DNA of 64,000 nt from Acidobacteriota bacterium (GTDB taxonomy: Bacteria; Acidobacteriota; Thermoanaerobaculia; Multivoradales; Multivoraceae): the NCBI GenBank assembly GCA_028877275.1, contig JAPPFP010000006.1, forward strand, positions 496,001-560,000, written 5' to 3'. Every line of letters starts with the position of its first letter. Position 1 is the first letter of the stretch. Of this stretch, positions 42,901 to 51,734 are shown piece after piece. The notes beneath the pieces were generated by a model, which saw nothing but the letters and a program-made list of their open reading frames with translations, was not told the origin of the DNA and searched no databases. A program made the position numbers and the translations under genes.

Positions 42901-44166
42901 ATGGTCAGATCCATCGACAGACGCACCTTCCTTCGCGCTTCGGGCGTGGCGCTTGCCTTGCCGCTACTCGAGACGATGCAGCCGTCGCTGCTTCATGCCG
43001 CGACCGGCGAGGCCCCGAGGCGGATGATCAACATCTGCAACACGCTCGGGATCTACCCGGAAGCGTGGCTGCCGAAGCAGACCGGCGCCGCCTACGAGAC
43101 GACGGAGTACCTGCGGATCATCGACAAGCACCGTGAGCACTACTCCCTCTTCTCGAACTACTCGCACGAAGATCAGACCGGTCGCCAGCCCCACAACTCC
43201 GAGGTCACCTTCCTGACCGCGGCCAGGGGCCCCGGTCGGGACGGCTTCAAGAACTCGATCTCGGTCGACCAGGCGGCGGCCAACCATCTCGGCTACGTGA
43301 CGCGCTTCCCGTCGGTCACCCTGGGGACCGCGAGCGGGCAGAGCCAGTCCTACACGGCGAACGGCGTGATGATCCCCGCGGAGATCAGCCCGGCCCGGCT
43401 GTTCAGGAAGATGTTCCTCGCCGGCGAACCGGAGGAGGTCGAGCGCGAGTCGCGCAATCTGGCCAGCGGCGGCAGCATTCTCGACCGCGTCAAGGCCGAG
43501 GCCTCGGCGCTCCGCCGGCGCGTGAGTTCAGCCGACCAGGTGCGGCTCGACGCCTACTACGCCGCGGTGCGCACGGCCGAGCAGGAACTGAACGAGGCCG
43601 GCGCCTGGCTCAAGCGGCCGAAGCCGGTGGTCGTCGAGGACCAGCCCACGGACATCCCGGACAAGGCGGACCTGATCGGCCGCATCCGGCTGCTCTTCAA
43701 CATGGTCCCCCTGATCCTGGAGACGGACTCGTCCCGCGTGATCAGCATCATGATCCAGGATCACGGCGTCGCGCCTCAGATCCAGGGTGTTTCCGGTTCC
43801 CATCACAACCTGTCTCACCACGGTCAGGACGAGGCGAAGATCGACCAGCTCAAGAAGATCGAGGCCCGGATCATCGGTCAGTTGGACGGTCTGCTGACGG
43901 AGCTCCGGGAACGCGGCGACAGCCACGGCCCGCTGCTCGATTCGACCACCGTCCTGTTCGGTTCCAACCTCGGCAACGCGAACTCGCACGAGCCGAAGCA
44001 CCTGCCGATCCTGGTCGCCGGCGGTGGCCTCAGTCACGGCAAGCATCACCGGCACGAGGGCGATCACGACGCTCCGCTCAGCAATCTGTTCGTGACCCTG
44101 CTGCAGGCGATGGGCTTGGAGACGGACCGGTTCGGCCAGAGCACCGGCTCGTTGACCTGGTCGTAG
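42901..44166 (+). CDS. second DUF1552 protein, Tat-type signal
   Basis: 421 residues, 9 bases after the DUF1592 gene. The start DRRTFLRASGVALALPLLETM is a twin-arginine signal. His-rich motifs SHHNLSHHGQDEAK (about residue 300) and the GSNLGNANSHEPKHLP region (about 355) parallel those of the first DUF1552 protein, supporting a shared metal site. It repeats the cytochrome-DUF1552 pairing seen at 17.4-21.2 kb, but here without ankyrin or NIPSNAP-like genes. Confidence 0.92.
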   Translation: MVRSIDRRTFLRASGVALALPLLETMQPSLLHAATGEAPRRMINICNTLGIYPEAWLPKQTGAAYETTEYLRIIDKHREHYSLFSNYSHEDQTGRQPHNSEVTFLTAARGPGRDGFKNSISVDQAAANHLGYVTRFPSVTLGTASGQSQSYTANGVMIPAEISPARLFRKMFLAGEPEEVERESRNLASGGSILDRVKAEASALRRRVSSADQVRLDAYYAAVRTAEQELNEAGAWLKRPKPVVVEDQPTDIPDKADLIGRIRLLFNMVPLILETDSSRVISIMIQDHGVAPQIQGVSGSHHNLSHHGQDEAKIDQLKKIEARIIGQLDGLLTELRERGDSHGPLLDSTTVLFGSNLGNANSHEPKHLPILVAGGGLSHGKHHRHEGDHDAPLSNLFVTLLQAMGLETDRFGQSTGSLTWS

Positions 44167-44194
44167 CGCAGGCACACTCTGCCGGGCGGATCGA

Positions 44195-46594
44195 TTGGAG
44201 CAGCAGCCGGCGCTTCGCGGCGTCCGCGTCCTTGAACTGGCCGACGGCGTCGCCGCGGCCTGTTGTGCGCGGCAGTTCGCACTCTGGGGCGCCGACGTCG
44301 TCGTGCTGGAGCCCGAAGGCGGCTCGCGGTTGCGACGGATGGGCCCACACGGCGGGGAAGGGACCGACCGGGAGTCGCTTCTCTGGCAGTTCGTCGCCGC
44401 GAACAAACGGGCGATGACGCTGTCGTCGGCGTGTCCCGACGAGGACGCACTGCTCGACCTGCTGCGCCGCGCCGATGTTCTCGTAACCGACTGGGCAGAC
44501 GCCGATCTGGTGCGCTGGGGCCTTGCGCTGGATGGTCTCCGAGCACGGCTGCCGGGACTGGTTCTCGTGTCGGTCTCGCCGTTCGGCCTGGACGGCCCCT
44601 ACGCCGGCCTCGCCGGGTCGGAGCTGATTGTCCAGGCGTTGTCGGGCTACGCCTTCCTCAACGGCGAGAAGGGGCGCGCCCCGCTGAAGGCGCCTGGTCA
44701 CGTTCTGGGCTACGCCTGCGGCGTCAGCGCCTTCGTCGCGGCTGTCGCGGCCCTGATCGCGCGCCTCGGCAACGGGCGAGGCAGCTTCGTCGAGGCGTCC
44801 GAGATGGAGACCCTGACCGCTATCCTGCCGCTGCTCCGGATCGAGTACACCGGCGTGCATCCCGAGCGCGACGGCGGTCCGTCGACCGGGGTGCGGGCCC
44901 ATCGCTGCCGCGACGGATGGGTGACGTTCGTCCCGCCGCCCGCGGACCAGCTCGGTGTCTACGGTGCGGCGCTGGGTGTCGACGACGGGGAGTGGCCGCA
45001 ATCCGTGGAGGGTGAGGACCCCGTCGCCCGTGTCCGGCGGTTGCTTCCGTTCCTGGCGGGCCGCGTCCGCGAAGAGATGATGGACGAGGTGTTCCACGGT
45101 CTCCTGGAGCGGAAGATCGTCTGCGGCAAAGTGATGAAGCCGGTCGACCTGCTCACCGAAGAGCATCTCGTGGCTCGCAGTTTCTTCCGAACCCTCCACC
45201 ATCCGCGGCTGGGAGAGCTGCCGCTCGCCGGCCCGGGCGCCAGGCTCGGTCTGACGGACGCGGTGCCGCCGGCGCAGGCGCCCGGAGTCCGTGAACAAGT
45301 GGAGCCATCGTCGCTCGATTGGCAGCCGATCGAGCCGCCGGCCTGCGCAGGGGAGCAAGGCGAGTCGCTGCCGCTGGCCGATGTCGAGATCGTCGACCTG
45401 ACCCAGGCCTGGATCGGCCCCTTCGCCACCATGCTCCTGGCAGACCTCGGCGCCAGCGTGATCAAGATCGAGTCGCACCAGCGCCCGGACGTCTGGCGGC
45501 GATGGCTGGCGAGTCCGGTGCCGATGCCGAACCCGCCTCCCGGCCTCGTGAACTCGAGCCCGAACTACAACAGCGTCAACCGGAACAAGCGGTCCCTCTG
45601 CCTGGACCTCAAGACCGAAGAGGGCAAGGACCTGCTCCGACGGCTGGCCGCCGGCGCCGACGTGGTGATGGAGAACTTCACGCCTCGCGTCATGGAGCGT
45701 TTCGGACTCGAGTGGCCGGAGCTCTCGGCGGAGAATCCGGGACTGGTCATGACCCACTGGTCCGGCTTCGGAAAGACCGGGCCGTTGAGCGACTACAAGG
45801 CGAACGGAACCTCGATCGAGGCGCTCGCCGGCTGGGACTGGCTCCACCGCTATCCCGGCGGCGATCCGATGGTCATGGGCTTCTACCAGGCCGACGCGAT
45901 CACCGGCATGCAGATGGCGGCGACCACCCTGGTCGCGCTTTTCCACAGCCGGCGCACGGGTGAGGGACAGTCGATCGACGGCAGCATGATCGAGGCTGCA
46001 GTCGGCTACCTCGGCGAAGTGCTCCTCGATGCCGCGCTGGGCGGCGAGCAGACGCCGCCGGGCAACGGTGACCTGGATCTCGCGCCGCACGGTGTCTACC
46101 CGTGCGCCGGGGAGGATTGCTGGATCGCCGTGGCCGTCGAGTCCGATGAGATGTGGCGTCGGCTCGTGGCGATCTCAGGTTCCCGGACCCTTGCGGATCC
46201 GGTATTCGACCGGCACGCCGACCGGATTGCCAGCGCGGCGAAGCTCGACGAGGCGATGGCCGAGTGGACCGGCACCCTGCGGGCAGAGCACCTGATGGAA
46301 CGTCTTCAGGCCGCCGGCATAGCCGCCGGCGTGGTGCGCACGACCGCTGAACTCATGGAGTGCTCTCATCTGAAAGAGCGGCGCTGGTTCCGCAGAATCG
46401 AGCACGCGGACGTCGGCGAGCACCGCTACGCCGGCCATCCCTGGCGGATGGACGGTCTGCTGGAACGCGCCGACTTGCCGCCGCCCCGGCTCGGCGAGCA
46501 CAGCCGTGACCTGCTGCGGGAGCGCCTCGGTCTCTCCGATGCCGAGATCGACGACCTCTTCGAACGCGGCGTCACCGGGGCTGTGGTGAGCTAG
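44195..46594 (+). CDS. CaiB/BaiF-type family III CoA-transferase, double-domain
   Basis: 799 residues from a TTG at 44195, close to twice the usual length of about 400. The N-terminal half (about 1-380) has VLELADGVAAACCARQFALWGADVV, and the C-terminal half (about 385-799) has VDLTQAWIGPFATMLLADLGA and SVNRNKRSLCLDLK. The catalytic Asp position of the second half falls in a GQSIDGSM-like segment. The first half keeps the fold but is shorter and more divergent. It may be a fused heterodimer that swaps CoA between acids. It follows DUF1552 by 28 bases and precedes a convergent carboxyltransferase. Confidence 0.88.
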   Translation: MEQQPALRGVRVLELADGVAAACCARQFALWGADVVVLEPEGGSRLRRMGPHGGEGTDRESLLWQFVAANKRAMTLSSACPDEDALLDLLRRADVLVTDWADADLVRWGLALDGLRARLPGLVLVSVSPFGLDGPYAGLAGSELIVQALSGYAFLNGEKGRAPLKAPGHVLGYACGVSAFVAAVAALIARLGNGRGSFVEASEMETLTAILPLLRIEYTGVHPERDGGPSTGVRAHRCRDGWVTFVPPPADQLGVYGAALGVDDGEWPQSVEGEDPVARVRRLLPFLAGRVREEMMDEVFHGLLERKIVCGKVMKPVDLLTEEHLVARSFFRTLHHPRLGELPLAGPGARLGLTDAVPPAQAPGVREQVEPSSLDWQPIEPPACAGEQGESLPLADVEIVDLTQAWIGPFATMLLADLGASVIKIESHQRPDVWRRWLASPVPMPNPPPGLVNSSPNYNSVNRNKRSLCLDLKTEEGKDLLRRLAAGADVVMENFTPRVMERFGLEWPELSAENPGLVMTHWSGFGKTGPLSDYKANGTSIEALAGWDWLHRYPGGDPMVMGFYQADAITGMQMAATTLVALFHSRRTGEGQSIDGSMIEAAVGYLGEVLLDAALGGEQTPPGNGDLDLAPHGVYPCAGEDCWIAVAVESDEMWRRLVAISGSRTLADPVFDRHADRIASAAKLDEAMAEWTGTLRAEHLMERLQAAGIAAGVVRTTAELMECSHLKERRWFRRIEHADVGEHRYAGHPWRMDGLLERADLPPPRLGEHSRDLLRERLGLSDAEIDDLFERGVTGAVVS

Positions 46595-46612
46595 CGGCGA
46601 CGAGCTATCTTG

Positions 46613-48166
46613 CTACGGCCGGTAGCTGGGCCCCGTCGCCGGCCCCAGCAGCTCCGCCGCCACCACCCGCCGCGCGTCGCGCACGAAGTCCACTAGCAGC
46701 GGCCGCGTGTCGCGCGGGTCGATGATCTCCTCGACGCCGAATGCATGGGCGTTGCGGAAGGGCGAGGAGATGGCAAACAGCCGCGCCTCGATCTCGGCTC
46801 GCTTCGCCTCCGGGTCCTCGGCTGCCTCGATCTCGCGCTTGTAGGCGATCGCGGTGCCGCCCTGGATGTGCATCGAGCCGCCATGGGCCGAGGGCCAGGC
46901 GTAGCGGCGGTAGAAGCCCTGGCCGCGCCAGTGGAGGCCGCCGGCGACTCCGTAGAGCTGGCGCACGACGAAGCAGATGTACGGCGTCCGGCTCGAGTTG
47001 AGCGCGGTCACGACGCGGGCGCCGGCTCTCACGATGCCCAGTCGCTCCTGCGTGGGCCCGACGGAGAACCCGGGCTCGTCGGCGAAGTAGACGAGCGGCA
47101 GGTGGAAGGTCTCGCAGAGCTCCAGCAGCCGGAGCATCTTCTCGCCGGCCGCGATGTCCATCGAGCCGCCGTTGAACCGCGGATCGTTGCTCATGACCCC
47201 GCAGGGAATGCCGTCGACACGGGCGAGGCCGGTGACGCGCGCCTGACCGTAGAGCGGCCCGATCTCGAAGAAACTGCCCTCGTCGACGACGGCCTCGATG
47301 ATCGCGTGCGGATCGTAGGTTCGCCGCCGATCCTGCGGCACGACGGACAGCAGCGACTCGTCACGCCGGTCCGGATCGTCGTCTGGCGTCCGCTCCGGCG
47401 GTGCTTCCCAGACGCTCGACGGCAGGTACGAGAGGAACCGGCGCACCTGGGCGATCGCGTCGGCCTCGTCCTCGGCGAGGTTCATGACGACGCCGTTCCT
47501 GATCTGGGTGCGTTCGTCGCCCAGTTCTTCCTTCGTGATGCGCTGGCCGGTCGCCTGCTCGACCACCTTCGGGCCGCCGACGAACACCTGGCTTGTGCCC
47601 TTGACCATGACGCTGAAGTGACAGAGGCACGCCTGCACGGCCGGCAGGCCGGCGACCGAGCCAAGCACCGCCGAGACCACCGGAACCGCCTGCAGGAGAT
47701 GAGTCGACACGTCCGTTCCGGCACCGCCGGGCAGGTAGGTCCTGCCGATCTGCTCGAACGTCTTCACGCTGCCGCCGGTCGCATCGAGAAGCCGGACGAA
47801 CGGGAGCCGGCTGCGCAGCGCGAACTGCTCGGCGAAGCGGCTCTTGTTGCCGATGTTGGCGTCCGAGGCGCCGCCGCGGATCGTGAAGTCGCCGCCCGAG
47901 AACGCGACCTTGCGGCCGTCGACGCGCACCGTGCCGACGACCATGTTGGACGGCTTGAGCGCCGCGACCGCACCGTCTTCCCAGGTCGCCGTGCCGGCCA
48001 GCGCGCCGATCTCGTGGAAGGTACCGGGATCCGCCAGTAGATCGACGCGCTCGCGAACCGTCAGCTTGCCGCGGCCGTGCTGGAACGCGACGCTGTCGGC
48101 GCCGCCCATCTGCTCGGCCATGCGGCGCTGCCGTTCGATCTCCTTGACGTCGTCGTTCCAGGTCAT
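46613..48166 (-). CDS. biotin-dependent acyl-CoA carboxylase, carboxyltransferase (beta) subunit
   Basis: 517 residues from the ATG at 48166, preceded on the minus strand by GGAGC; a further ATG 12 codons upstream is in frame. Two crotonase-like carboxyltransferase domains are present: GRGKLTVRERVDLLADPGTFHE and DGRKVAFSGGDFTIRGG in the first, FADEPGFSVG and WRGQGFYRRYAWPSA in the second. It transfers CO2 from biotin to an acyl-CoA such as propionyl-, methylcrotonyl- or geranyl-CoA. No biotin carboxylase or BCCP subunit is encoded in the window, so the partner must lie elsewhere. Confidence 0.9.
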   Translation of the reverse strand: MTWNDDVKEIERQRRMAEQMGGADSVAFQHGRGKLTVRERVDLLADPGTFHEIGALAGTATWEDGAVAALKPSNMVVGTVRVDGRKVAFSGGDFTIRGGASDANIGNKSRFAEQFALRSRLPFVRLLDATGGSVKTFEQIGRTYLPGGAGTDVSTHLLQAVPVVSAVLGSVAGLPAVQACLCHFSVMVKGTSQVFVGGPKVVEQATGQRITKEELGDERTQIRNGVVMNLAEDEADAIAQVRRFLSYLPSSVWEAPPERTPDDDPDRRDESLLSVVPQDRRRTYDPHAIIEAVVDEGSFFEIGPLYGQARVTGLARVDGIPCGVMSNDPRFNGGSMDIAAGEKMLRLLELCETFHLPLVYFADEPGFSVGPTQERLGIVRAGARVVTALNSSRTPYICFVVRQLYGVAGGLHWRGQGFYRRYAWPSAHGGSMHIQGGTAIAYKREIEAAEDPEAKRAEIEARLFAISSPFRNAHAFGVEEIIDPRDTRPLLVDFVRDARRVVAAELLGPATGPSYRP

Positions 48167-48231
48167 TGGATGCTCCGGTGTGGTCGGCCGCGATTCTCTC
48201 ATTCCGTGTTGCGCGTCGGGGCGTCCAGCTT

Positions 48232-48255
48232 CCGGTGTTGAATTTTCAGCACCGG
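48232..48255. promoter_or_regulatory. 24-bp palindrome, candidate BlaI operator
   Basis: CCGGTGTTGAAT/TTTCAGCACCGG is a dyad with 10 of 12 base pairs perfect, one G-T and a T-T centre. It lies between divergent genes, overlaps the -35 box of the blaI promoter called below, and precedes a BlaI-family repressor gene. No gene ends here, so a terminator is excluded. The sequence does not match the TACAnnTGTA core known from staphylococcal Bla/Mec operators, so its identity as a BlaI site is inferred from position and symmetry. Confidence 0.55.
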
Positions 48256-48266
48256 TCGGCTATGGT
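48238..48266 (+). promoter_or_regulatory. candidate promoter of the blaI operon
   Basis: TTGAAT at 48238-48243 and TATGGT at 48261-48266 are separated by exactly 17 bases and each match four of six consensus positions of a sigma-70 promoter. Transcription would start near 48273, about 28 bases before the first blaI start. The -35 hexamer lies inside the 24-bp palindrome, so a bound repressor would block polymerase. Confidence 0.5.
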
Positions 48267-48300
48267 GTCTTGAGGATGTCGAGATGAAGTCTCCAGGACG

Positions 48301-48708
48301 GTGCATCGGATGGGCGAGGTGATCGTGAACGAGCTACCCCAACTCAGCCGACGAGAGCGTGAAGTGATGGACATCGTCCATGAGTCCGGCGCGGCCACGG
48401 CGGCGCAGATCCGCGAACGCATGGCCGAACCGCCCACGTATTCGGCAGTGCGTTCGGTGCTTCGCATTCTCGTCAACAAGGGGCACCTCGTGAGTGAGCA
48501 GGACGGCGCTCGCTACCTGTACTCCCCCACGGTCCCGGCTTCGAGAGCGCGGCGTTCGGCCATGCGACACGTCCTCAGGACGTTCTTCGGTGGCTCGGTG
48601 GAGGGCGCGGTAGCCACCCTTCTGGAGCTTGACGAAACGAAACTCACCTCGGAAGAGCGAGCGCGGATTCAGACGCTCATCGACGAGGCGTCGAAAGAGG
48701 GCCGGTGA
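48301..48708 (+). CDS. BlaI/MecI/CopY-family transcriptional repressor
   Basis: 135 residues from a GTG at 48301; the ATG at 48310 and GTG at 48319 are alternatives. The winged-helix domain LSRREREVMDIVHESGAATAAQIRERM and TYSAVRSVLRILVNKGHL is typical of BlaI, as is the C-terminal dimerisation helix (LLELDETKLTSEERARIQTLI). In the family the repressor is cut by a BlaR1-type M56 protease to relieve repression. Its gene overlaps the start of such a protease by 4 bp (GTGA). No beta-lactamase is present, so the regulated functions are probably the operon's own genes. Confidence 0.92.
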   Translation: MHRMGEVIVNELPQLSRREREVMDIVHESGAATAAQIRERMAEPPTYSAVRSVLRILVNKGHLVSEQDGARYLYSPTVPASRARRSAMRHVLRTFFGGSVEGAVATLLELDETKLTSEERARIQTLIDEASKEGR

Positions 48709-50264
48709 CCGATCTCCTGTTTTCGCCCGGACTGTCGGGCCTGCTGGACGTAGCAGGGCGCGCGACCGTCGTACTCGGCATGGCGCTGGCCTTCGCGTGG
48801 CTCCTCCGCAAGGGCCCCGCTACAGCACGCCATCACCTTTGGACGCTGACGTTCCTGCTTCTGCTCGCGTTGCCGATTCTGACCTTGCTGGGGCCGTCCT
48901 GGGACTTGCCGCTGCTTCCATCTTCTGACCGGGCGCAAGCCGTGCCCGTTGCCGAAGTCTCGTTCGACCCGGATCAGGTCGATCCTGCACGGTCGGCTCG
49001 GGCTTCCGGGTTGCCGGCCCATGCTGCCCTCGTCGGCGCTCATACCGCTCCCGGGATCTTTCGCCTGCCGCTGCTGATCTGGGCGATCGGCTGCGTGGCG
49101 GCTCTCGGCTCCCTCGGGGTTGGGATCCTGAGGTTTCGGAAGCTCGTTCGCGCGACGCGGCCAGTGGACGACCCAAGCTGGCATCGTCAGTTGGGAGCAG
49201 TTCAGAAGGAGTTGGGTCTCCGCGCCGACGTGCGGCTCCGTTTGGGCGGGGAAGTCGTCACGCCGATGACCGGCGGCCTTTGGAGCCCCGTCATTCTGCT
49301 ACCGGCTTCAGCGTCCGGCTGGTCGGCCGCTCGGCGCACTGTCGTCCTCACGCACGAACTGATCCACGTCCGCAGACGCGACGCGCTGCGCCAGCTCCTG
49401 GCTCGCGTCGTCCTGGCGCTCTACTGGTTCCACCCGCTGAGCTGGGTGGCGTCGCGCCTGGCGGCGGCGAGCCGCGAGCAGGCTTGCGACGAAGGCGTTC
49501 TGGCGGTTGGCCAGCGTCCCTCCGAGTACGCGAGGCAGCTCGTTTCCCTGGCGGCGAACATGGATCGCAGGGAGACGGCTCTGTCGCTGCCGATCGTTCA
49601 TCCCACCCAGTTCGAGAGGAGGATCATGGCCATTGTCAGGCGCAATCGACCGCGCCGTTGCGGGTTCATCACAGTGCCTGTCTTGACGGCGCTTGGTGTG
49701 GCAGGCGTCACCGCATCCGTTGCGAATCCGGTCCCTGTCGCGACCACTCCAGCGGCGGGTTCCCAGCCCGTCGTCGCAGAGTTCGTTCCGGAGGACTGCT
49801 CGTTCACCTCGGCGGAGAACTGGGTCGCGAAACGAAGCCTGGAGGACGCGGTCCTGTGCATCGGCGTCAACGGCGAGGCCGTGATGAGCGACGACGGCCT
49901 GGAGGTGCTGGAGATCGCTGCCGGCGGTTCCGTCGAGCTGGAATCTTCGGGGCGGCATCGGCATCGCCTGGTGATTACCCAAGGGCGCGGCGGACTTGAG
50001 CACGATTGGCGCATCGACGGGCGCAGACAGGCCTTCGACGAGGAGGCACGGCGGTGGCGCGACCTGATGCTGGTCTTGCTCCGCGACATGTCTCCGGGAC
50101 TCTGGGAGTTACTCAGAGCCCAGATGCCGCGCCCTCCGAGACCACCGAAGGCCCCGTTTCCTCCAAGGGCTCCTTCCTCGGAGCATGACCAGGAAGCAGG
50201 GACAAGCGACCGTTCTGCCGATGAAGACATCGAAGTGCTGCGCCGCCTGATCAACCACCGCTAG
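48705..50264 (+). CDS. BlaR1-like M56 membrane zinc metalloprotease
   Basis: 519 residues. The GTG start overlaps the blaI stop. Membrane segments are visible near residues 20-40, 45-65 and 115-140, and a further helix at about 310-330. The protease motif is HELIHVRRRDALRQ (about residue 217), followed by SREQACDEGVL with the third zinc ligand (about 260). The periplasmic C-terminal region (about 335-519) has no penicillin-binding sensor domain; it ends in a Pro-rich, charged tail. It should sense something other than beta-lactams and cut the BlaI repressor. The pairing is typical of Acidobacteria. Confidence 0.9.
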   Translation: MTDLLFSPGLSGLLDVAGRATVVLGMALAFAWLLRKGPATARHHLWTLTFLLLLALPILTLLGPSWDLPLLPSSDRAQAVPVAEVSFDPDQVDPARSARASGLPAHAALVGAHTAPGIFRLPLLIWAIGCVAALGSLGVGILRFRKLVRATRPVDDPSWHRQLGAVQKELGLRADVRLRLGGEVVTPMTGGLWSPVILLPASASGWSAARRTVVLTHELIHVRRRDALRQLLARVVLALYWFHPLSWVASRLAAASREQACDEGVLAVGQRPSEYARQLVSLAANMDRRETALSLPIVHPTQFERRIMAIVRRNRPRRCGFITVPVLTALGVAGVTASVANPVPVATTPAAGSQPVVAEFVPEDCSFTSAENWVAKRSLEDAVLCIGVNGEAVMSDDGLEVLEIAAGGSVELESSGRHRHRLVITQGRGGLEHDWRIDGRRQAFDEEARRWRDLMLVLLRDMSPGLWELLRAQMPRPPRPPKAPFPPRAPSSEHDQEAGTSDRSADEDIEVLRRLINHR

Positions 50265-50298
50265 AGCCAGGAGACAGCACGACCGGAAAGGAACCGCG

Positions 50299-51603
50299 AT
50301 GCGGAGAGTGACCATGAACTGGAGGCTCGTGATCGGCGCACTGGCGAGTCTGATCACGGTTTCGAGCCTGGCTTGTGGGGGGAAGGCCGAGTCCGGGGAC
50401 GATGGTGAGGATGACGCTCCCACAAGCGTGGACCTCAGCTGGGCGGCTCCGAACCCCGACGCGCCCGTTCCGGGAGATCGGGCACGCGTGCTCGTCATCG
50501 AAGAGACGCTGAACGCTCCCGCCGATGGCGACCCGGACTGGGCGGCGCTGAAGGGGAAGGCCACCGTCTTGGAGTTCTGGGCGACCTGGTGCGCGCCGTG
50601 TGTCGATGTGATCCCTCACCTGAACGAACTGGCGGGCGCGCTGCCGGCGGACGACATTCGATTCGTCTCCATCACGGACGAGGCGGAGGAGGTTGTCACG
50701 CCGTTCCTCGAGTCGACCCCCATCTCTGGCCTGGTCGGCCTTGATCTCGACAGATCGGTGTTTCGGGACTACGGAGTGCTGGCGATACCGACTACGTTTC
50801 TCGTGGACAGGGAGGGGGTGATTCAGGGGGTCACCCACGCACGTCATCTGAGCAGGGAACACCTGCTCGATCTGATTGCAGGCCGGCGGCCGGATGTTCC
50901 GGAGATTGAGGACATCGATGGAATGCTCGAGCTCAAGGCACTGGATGAGCTGACCGCTCGCGTCGACGGCGGCCATGTTGTCGTGAGGGGATCGAGAGGT
51001 GAACTTCTCATGCTCTTTGCTCCGACCGAGAAGGCGGAGTACGCGATGAGTCGAAGTCCGGATGAAGTCCGGATGGTCGCGGCCGATCCGGCCCTGATCC
51101 TCCGCGTTGCCTACGGTGTTCGGCCGGGCCGGTTCGTGATGGAAGCAGAACTGCCTGATCAGAAGTACGACGTCGCAGTGATGACCGGCGGCAGGCCTGA
51201 GCTCGTAGAACCGATGTTTCGCCAGATTGTCTCGGCGGGTCTGGGAATCGAGGCCGCTTGGGAAGAGCGCGTTGTGGACGCGTACGTAATCGTCCAGAAG
51301 GGTGAGCCGAAGCTCAAACCTCTTCCCGATTCCGCCCGGTACGGCTACTCGGCGTCCCCGGACTCGCTTGGGGCCACGGACCTGGATGGCCTCGCGGACC
51401 AGGTCGCCCGTCTGCTGGAGCGACCAACACTGAACGAGACGGGCATCACCGGGCGCTACGAGATTCTGTTGAAGTTCGACGCACCTGAACCGGAAGCGAT
51501 CTTTCGGGCGATCGAGGACATCTTGGGCCTGGCGGTGGTGGAGGAGCGCCGGCCGATCGAGATGCTGGTGGTCGGGGAGCGCGCTGCGGGAGAGCCGGGC
51601 TAG
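50299..51603 (+). CDS. TlpA-like thioredoxin domain fused to a DUF3738 (TIGR03435)-like domain, lipoprotein
   Basis: 434 residues. The N-terminal signal ends in a lipobox-like SSLAC. The thioredoxin-fold TlpA module spans about residues 60-200, with redox pair FWATWCAPCVD (about residue 97) and the cis-Pro region AIPTTFLVD (about 166). From about residue 215 a second domain follows the DUF3738 pattern; DUF3738 is the soil-Acidobacteria family usually encoded beside M56/BlaR1 genes. It lies 34 bases after the M56 gene with a GGAAAGGAA site. The fusion suggests a periplasmic thiol-redox effector controlled by the BlaI-M56 switch; the target is unknown. Confidence 0.85.
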   Translation: MRRVTMNWRLVIGALASLITVSSLACGGKAESGDDGEDDAPTSVDLSWAAPNPDAPVPGDRARVLVIEETLNAPADGDPDWAALKGKATVLEFWATWCAPCVDVIPHLNELAGALPADDIRFVSITDEAEEVVTPFLESTPISGLVGLDLDRSVFRDYGVLAIPTTFLVDREGVIQGVTHARHLSREHLLDLIAGRRPDVPEIEDIDGMLELKALDELTARVDGGHVVVRGSRGELLMLFAPTEKAEYAMSRSPDEVRMVAADPALILRVAYGVRPGRFVMEAELPDQKYDVAVMTGGRPELVEPMFRQIVSAGLGIEAAWEERVVDAYVIVQKGEPKLKPLPDSARYGYSASPDSLGATDLDGLADQVARLLERPTLNETGITGRYEILLKFDAPEPEAIFRAIEDILGLAVVEERRPIEMLVVGERAAGEPG

Positions 51604-51617
51604 CAGGGCAGTAAGGT

Positions 51618-51676
51618 CGCCGCTTCGCGGCGCGTCGACCTGGCCGCCTGAGGCGGCAGCCGGCGGGGACGCCGGC
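51618..51676. repeat. three consecutive hairpins, REP-like
   Basis: CGCCGC-TTC-GCGGCG (51618-51632), GCCGCC-TGA-GGCGGC (51643-51657) and GCCGGCG-GGGA-CGCCGGC (51659-51676) are three perfect short palindromes in tandem, in the 131-base gap between the DUF3738 stop and the next gene. They may form a REP-type cluster or a terminator for the blaI operon. No T-run follows, which argues against a plain intrinsic terminator. Confidence 0.5.
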
Positions 51677-51734
51677 GCACCCAGTGTGAGGCGCTGAGGT
51701 TCGCGTGCGGGCCGGCTGGTAGCCTGCCCGCGCC

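Noticed and set aside
46612..46626. Hairpin GCTAC-GGCCG-GTAGC as a terminator between convergent genes
   Set aside because: The 5-bp stem lies mostly inside the carboxyltransferase coding end, with no T-run, so it is likely incidental.
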